From: Siphonodentalium dalli
Taxonomy: Eukaryota > Mollusca > Scaphopoda > Gadilida > Siphonodentaliidae
Direction of reading: 5' to 3'
Assembly: GCA_032622095.1 (NCBI GenBank)
Contig: CP136067.1
Coordinates: forward strand, 52,677,899-52,741,898
DNA: 64,000 nt
Positions 59,638 to 64,000 of the stretch are shown one piece after another (the stretch's first letter is position 1; each line of letters starts with the position of its first letter). The notes below the pieces were generated by a model that made no database searches, was not told the origin of the DNA, and saw only the letters and a list, made by a program, of their open reading frames with translations. Position numbers and translations under genes: made by a program.

Positions 59638-60345
59638 TTAAAGGGGCAGTGTCAAAGGGGAGTAAAAAAATTGTAAATAATTCCTATTTGACTTATTTAC
59701 TTTAACACATGCACCGTACCGTATCCGAGGTACAAAAATGCATGACATAATTATGAGTACGAACGTCGGAGTGTTACCTTATCGTATGTACTGGTTGTTT
59801 TTTTTGGTATTCGCACTCGCGTAAACCGCCGGCAAGCTGCATTGAAATAACGAAAGCTACAGTGAAATAACGAAATCGTATTTCACTGTAGCTTCTATAA
59901 TGAAATACGGATGGCAGCAAAACTGGAATGAATAGAACGCTCGTCGTCAAGATATTCTCGTAAAATATCAGGCAAATGTATCCAATAAAATGTTAGATAA
60001 TAATTAATATGCATACTCATCCCCGAAAAGTATTAATGTTATTGTATGGTCAGTATGTGTCTTGAGTTGATGCCCCGTATCGATATAATTTTTTACCCGA
60101 TCTGTGCCAAATGTTGTTCAATTCATATGATTGTGTTATTACATTGAAATTCGTAAATTAGTTTATGACTCCAGCCATTTATAATTTAACTAATTTATAT
60201 TAAATAATTAAATTTGATTTTCATGATAGCCTGCATGTTAACCGGAACGTTTTTGGCAGACATCTTCGACTCAAATTAATTATTTTGCATTATATTATCG
60301 TTGTTACAAGGAATGTATTGAATTTGGCATACAATCTTCATTGAA
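59638..60345. mobile_element. Diverged copy of the TTAA MITE
   Basis: The left edge is TTAA followed by AGGGGCAGTGTC. The interior matches the 46.0 kb element: GACTCCAG.CAT..AATT.AA, AAATTTGATTTTCATGATAGCCT against AATTTTAAGATAGCCT, and ACATCTTCGACTCAAATTA.TTAT. The right end (TTGGCATACAATCTTC) is decayed. A hairpin with AGCTACAGTGAAATA and TATTTCACTGTAGCT lies at 59,850-59,895. Confidence 0.65.
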
Positions 60346-61900
60346 CAGTTGTGATTAAATTCGTAAAATTATCAGTGTCATGTTGTGTGCTTATAAGTAG
60401 GTTATATCCTGGTGATGATAGTTTTCACGAAATAGCCACTGAGTCTCGTCAAAGACTCGTGGATATTTCTCGTATACGATTACCACGATGATGTTACCTA
60501 TTTACAGTCTGAAACATTTTCAATAATTCCTTTAATTAAAATCGTCAATGTTATTATCCATAGCTTTCACAACTCACCATTTAGAATAGTTTAAATTAGC
60601 CATGGCAATAATTCGTTTCCATACCGAAACGTCAATTAATATATAGTTCGATTTCCATTTCAGGACCATTGTGTTGTGTATTTCTGATATATATCCAAGT
60701 AATTACATTATGATTACATGTGGATATATTTTACACGAATTTCTGTTGTGAAACAACTCAACCCCAAGCCCATCCATTATTCAATTTACTCACTATACGT
60801 GTTCGGGATCATGTAAGGAATCGTCGCATTCGGCCAGTATCTGATGGTCCTCCTCTGTTTTGGTTTATCAACTCCATTGCTGACTCCGAAACAGCTTGCT
60901 ATCTGAATTAAATTCAATTCAATTCAATTGATTTATCTGATCATCAAATGAAGATATCACAGAGTGCAAGATAGTTACACATTCAAATAGTACAGTGTAT
61001 AATTAAAGGCACGTGAGGCCTTAGTTGTCGAAAATATTCATATTTGTTCTAATCACCGTAAACAGAAAAACAGAAAAACGCATACAGTTTCGTTCATATA
61101 TACCATGACCATCACGTAAACAGCATGTTATCATAAAGACCTACTATATTTTACCTAAGCAAGAGCCTGATTGTGTTACAGAAGACAGCACAATGCTACT
61201 GGCTAATCACACACAAATGGCATAAACGCTCTTTATTAGTTCCATATCAGGAATTCACCAACAAAGAACGCTCTTTATGTTTACCATCATAATATAAACA
61301 AACACCAGAAAAGTTACTTTTTATGCTTTTGTTTACATAACAATGGTCAAACGTTTGACAATAACATACTGTTTATGCGATATTTCTTATATGTATACGG
61401 ACAAAGTCTGTCTACATTTTGATGTTCTTTCTGTTAGTGGCGGTTTTTGACGGGTGGAAATATTTTCACAGGATACCCACCGCCAAGGCCAACCGTACCT
61501 TTAAGGGGCTGTGCAGTGCGAAATTGGAAATGTGTTATTAGTGATTTTTAGCTTATATTGTGCTACCATAGAGCTAAGCATAAACTATGGTATTGGTGTT
61601 GGGGGTCATTCTTTATAAAGGTTTTGTTACATGTGTAAACAACATGTATATTATGTCGGTATATTTTTGAAGGGAGTTTACTTGTTTGCCCGAAAATGTA
61701 GCCTCGAGAGTTTCGGATGATATCGATGACCTTTTTTATAAAGATTGAGAGATTTTTGGTAATTTTTTTGGTGCGACTATTATATTGTGCTGCTATCTTG
61801 TGACCGTTTGGTCTAAAGTAATATAGTTTGCGAAATGACTGGTGAAATTCAATAAATATTGCGGGAACTGTCGTGGAAAAATAAATAAGAGATATATACT
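60346..61900. other. Intronic stretch, mostly unassigned
   Basis: AATTCAATTCAATTCAATTG at 60,911-60,930 looks like a retroelement tail. TTTAAGGGGCTGTGCAGTGC at 61,499 resembles the left end of the TTAA MITE family. No exon is seen. Confidence 0.4.
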
Positions 61901-61909
61901 TAATAGGTC

Positions 61910-62345
61910 TTATAAGGTGCATAATCCGAATTAACGCTCCCAAATTGCTATTTATTTGGCTTCGGGGGTAAAAAATATTTGATTCGAGTCGAGGAACCCA
62001 CCTATCAACGATCAGAGTGATCAGATATCGATTATTGAAATTTGTTAATTCCCGAGATATATATTTTGTGGCGGCCTGGCAAATATTCGTCAAGCCGACG
62101 GTCTCTGACCAAATTGCGGATAAAATGGATAACTCTAAAATCAGGTGGCTTTTGGTGTTAGATATTTGACAATCCGGCCAAATTACGTTGAACAAATTGT
62201 TGATAAATAACATGTTTTGGGCAATTTTATACTATAGTTGACTGTGGTTAACATCATTTTTGGGCAATTAATCGATTATGATAACTGAAACAGCATTTCA
62301 AAAATTGTTGTTGTTGTTTTTGTTGTTGTTGTTGTTGTTGGAATC
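61910..62345 (+). mobile_element. (TTG)n-tailed dispersed repeat, copy 3
   Basis: It runs from AGGTGCATAATCCGAATTAA through GGGGGTAAAAAATATTTGATT, CGTCAAGCCGACGGTCTC and TTTTATACTATAGTTGACTG to a (TTG)n tail of about ten imperfect units. It aligns with 34,005-34,425 over its whole length. The 216-codon minus-strand frame at 61,563-62,213 crosses this repeat and is not taken as a gene. Confidence 0.75.
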
Positions 62346-62594
62346 TGATGATATGGGGACCATCGAATAGGATTGAGCATCTCTAAGCTATTTCGAAGAT
62401 AATAGACATACCTTTTACATAATTAAGCGTGCAAAATTTATAGCCCAACATATTAATTCATACGATTCGTGGCACAAGAATGTAGTCTAGCTTACATCAC
62501 AATTTTACAAAAATTCGTCCGAGTTCATATGTACCTACATTTTTAAATGAGTATGTATTTCGGACAATAAACACCTATACATGAGTGTACTTAC

Positions 62595-62676
62595 CAGTAA
62601 CGAGATAACTAATATTTCCATTTTTATATATTTTCATTTGATTGCTTATATCATGTCTTTCGCCGGTGTGTAATCC
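62595..62676 (-). CDS. Protease gene, probable exon 1 of those seen: mature N-terminus
   Basis: The donor is ACTG|GTAAGT and leaves phase 1, as exon 2 needs. The frame ends KIYKNGNISYLVT, which resembles the astacin start W-P-x-G-x-I-x-Y; after splicing the distance to the AM-x-x-WE helix is normal for astacins. The 5' limit is uncertain: AACAAG|GGATTA gives the start used here, but the frame stays open further upstream. The usual tryptophan is absent. This is a moderate call. Confidence 0.5.
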
Positions 62677-62699
62677 CTTGTTGTCGGTATATTTGTGTA

Positions 62700-63917
62700 C
62701 CATATGTGGGCACGCAGCGTGAAATAAAGGCAGTATATATATGCACTGTATACTATTCGCTTGATTTGGCCTCTTGTATTCTCACAAGTTCTATAAACAT
62801 ACGTCGGTTGCCTACTGTGAGCTCTCTCATGTCGACCATCCGAAATGACTAGATTAGTATTCAAATATGTAGCATTTGACTTCGGCATTCAATTGGCTTC
62901 TGATTAAATTTTGGATTATTTGGTGTTGTTATGTTCAGGGGCGTAGCGGCAGTAAATAAGGGGTGTTGCTCACCTGTTCCAAACCAAAATCTCAATATAT
63001 GACTTTCCAAAGCGGTCAAATCGCTAGAAAGTACACACTCCTTGTCGTAATCACATTCGTGATCAAGAACAGTCGTATGTCACCGTGTAGATGTAAAAAC
63101 TACACACAGGTAGCCATCTACCTCGCTTAAAGGGACACAATGCCTTCGAAGTGAGTTGAATCGAAATAACATAGATTCTATAAAAGTGTGTAAAACAATT
63201 TATCATCAACAAGTACATTTAAAAATAGATCGAATTTGTTCTTATTTTCGTTATTAATAACTCTCCAACAAGATTTCACTTATCAAAACCGTTGCCATGT
63301 AGCATTACTGTTATAGTGGCATCACCGATCAAAGTCCAATGGGATAGCAAAGTTATCAATAATTGACTGTAAACATTGGAAAAGGTCAAAACATTGAAAA
63401 AAACTAGTTCGTTGAAAAATTAGCATTTCCATATATGGAGCTTTTGAATATTCATGATATTCATGAATTAAATATAAGTATTTTGTCAGTTACAATTCAT
63501 CCTGGCCGATATATACAAGTTTCAAATGAATATTGACAGGTCAGTTTCTCAGAATAATGCAGAATGAATTGTAAGCTACAAAAGTCTGAAATAAATAAAT
63601 GTGACATTTCTTCATATTACGTGTAGGTGCGGATCTGTATAGGATATTGAACTCTGCATGGAGCTTGATTCGTAATATGTTGAACACAAAGAGCGTTTGT
63701 ATCACTGAGGTACGAAAATGTAAACATTGAGGAAAATTAATAGTTTCTATGGGGACATTGACTACTGTGAACCATCGTCAATACCCTATAGGAATAGGTA
63801 GTCCATATATGCAGCATGGAAAATAACAAGGCATTTCTTCTCTGCGACTCGACTTCTGCCCAAGCTCTTTGCAGAGTTCAGTCCCCTGCTAGGCAGGACT
63901 TACCACCCCCAGGCCTG
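62700..63917. other. Stretch without supported genes
   Basis: TTAAAGGGACACAATGCC at 63,128 resembles a TTAA MITE end. A trace of the 18.3 kb palindrome family (ATTTCCATATATGGAGCTTT) is at 63,425. Exons for the signal peptide or propeptide of the protease were looked for but not identified. Confidence 0.4.
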
Positions 63918-64000
63918 GTTCCGTGGGTTTAGTGCCACAGGTCAAAGTTCTGGAGTGGTATTTCAATATATGGAAATCATGAATATTCAAAAGCTCCATA
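63918..64000 (+). repeat. Arm of the 18.3 kb palindrome family, cut by window end
   Basis: CCGTGGGTTTAGTGCCACAG, GTCAAAGTTCTGGAGT and ATATATGGAAATCATGAAT match the left arm at 18,316-18,384. The facing arm would lie outside the window. Confidence 0.8.

Noticed and set aside
61563-62213. 216-codon open frame on the minus strand
   Set aside because: It crosses the (TTG)n-tailed repeat, is AT-rich with no domain, and the homologous repeat copy at 34 kb keeps only short pieces of frame. Not a gene.

Overview
This 64 kb window is animal nuclear DNA. It is AT-rich, has no bacterial gene layout, and carries GT-AG introns, microsatellites, tRNA-derived SINEs, decayed LINE reverse transcriptases and many fold-back or MITE-like elements. 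The element types and the protein families suggest an invertebrate, perhaps a mollusc or other lophotrochozoan. That placement is inference; no single sequence fixes the taxon.

The main result is one large gene on the minus strand, from its stop codon at 21,999 to at least 62,676. None of its exons except the catalytic one looks like much alone, but twelve small exons join with matching splice phases. Eleven are strong and give a 509-residue open frame plus a stop; the most upstream one is weaker. In order the gene encodes an astacin zinc-metalloprotease domain (62.6-49.5 kb), an astacin-type EGF module (48.9 kb), a complete C-type-lectin-like domain in three exons (37.0, 33.5 and 28.6 kb) and a CUB domain in three exons (26.1, 23.1 and 22.2 kb), then a short basic tail. 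The inferred product is a secreted astacin-EGF-CTLD-CUB protease. The CTLD inserted between EGF and CUB is a symmetric phase 1-1 block, as expected from exon shuffling. I do not recognise this order among the well-described astacin, BMP1/tolloid or nematode NAS proteins.

The left third (1-22 kb) holds traces of a plus-strand gene: a good 174-nt exon at 14,136-14,309, a likely 27-nt microexon at 12,790-12,816 and a possible last exon at 18,548-18,648. Its identity is unknown. It would converge on the protease gene. The rest is repeats: a long inverted repeat (187-720), two 5'-truncated LINE fragments on the minus strand (4.8-5.4 kb with a chain of six hairpins behind it, and 15.4-16.8 kb), SINEs, tandem repeats and palindromes.

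The introns of the protease gene are packed with repeats: a near-identical 1,295-bp tandem duplication (23.4-26.0 kb), a GATATC-rich palindrome lattice (26.6-28.3 kb), a head-to-tail array of about 735-bp elements full of TCAAGGTCA motifs (29.0-32.5 kb), facing inverted arrays (34.9-35.6 kb), a tandem pair of non-coding elements (38.0-42.6 kb), TTAA-flanked MITEs (46.0 and 59.6 kb) and nested palindromes (46.7-47.2 and 49.7-50.1 kb). No rRNA, intact tRNA gene or CRISPR array was seen.
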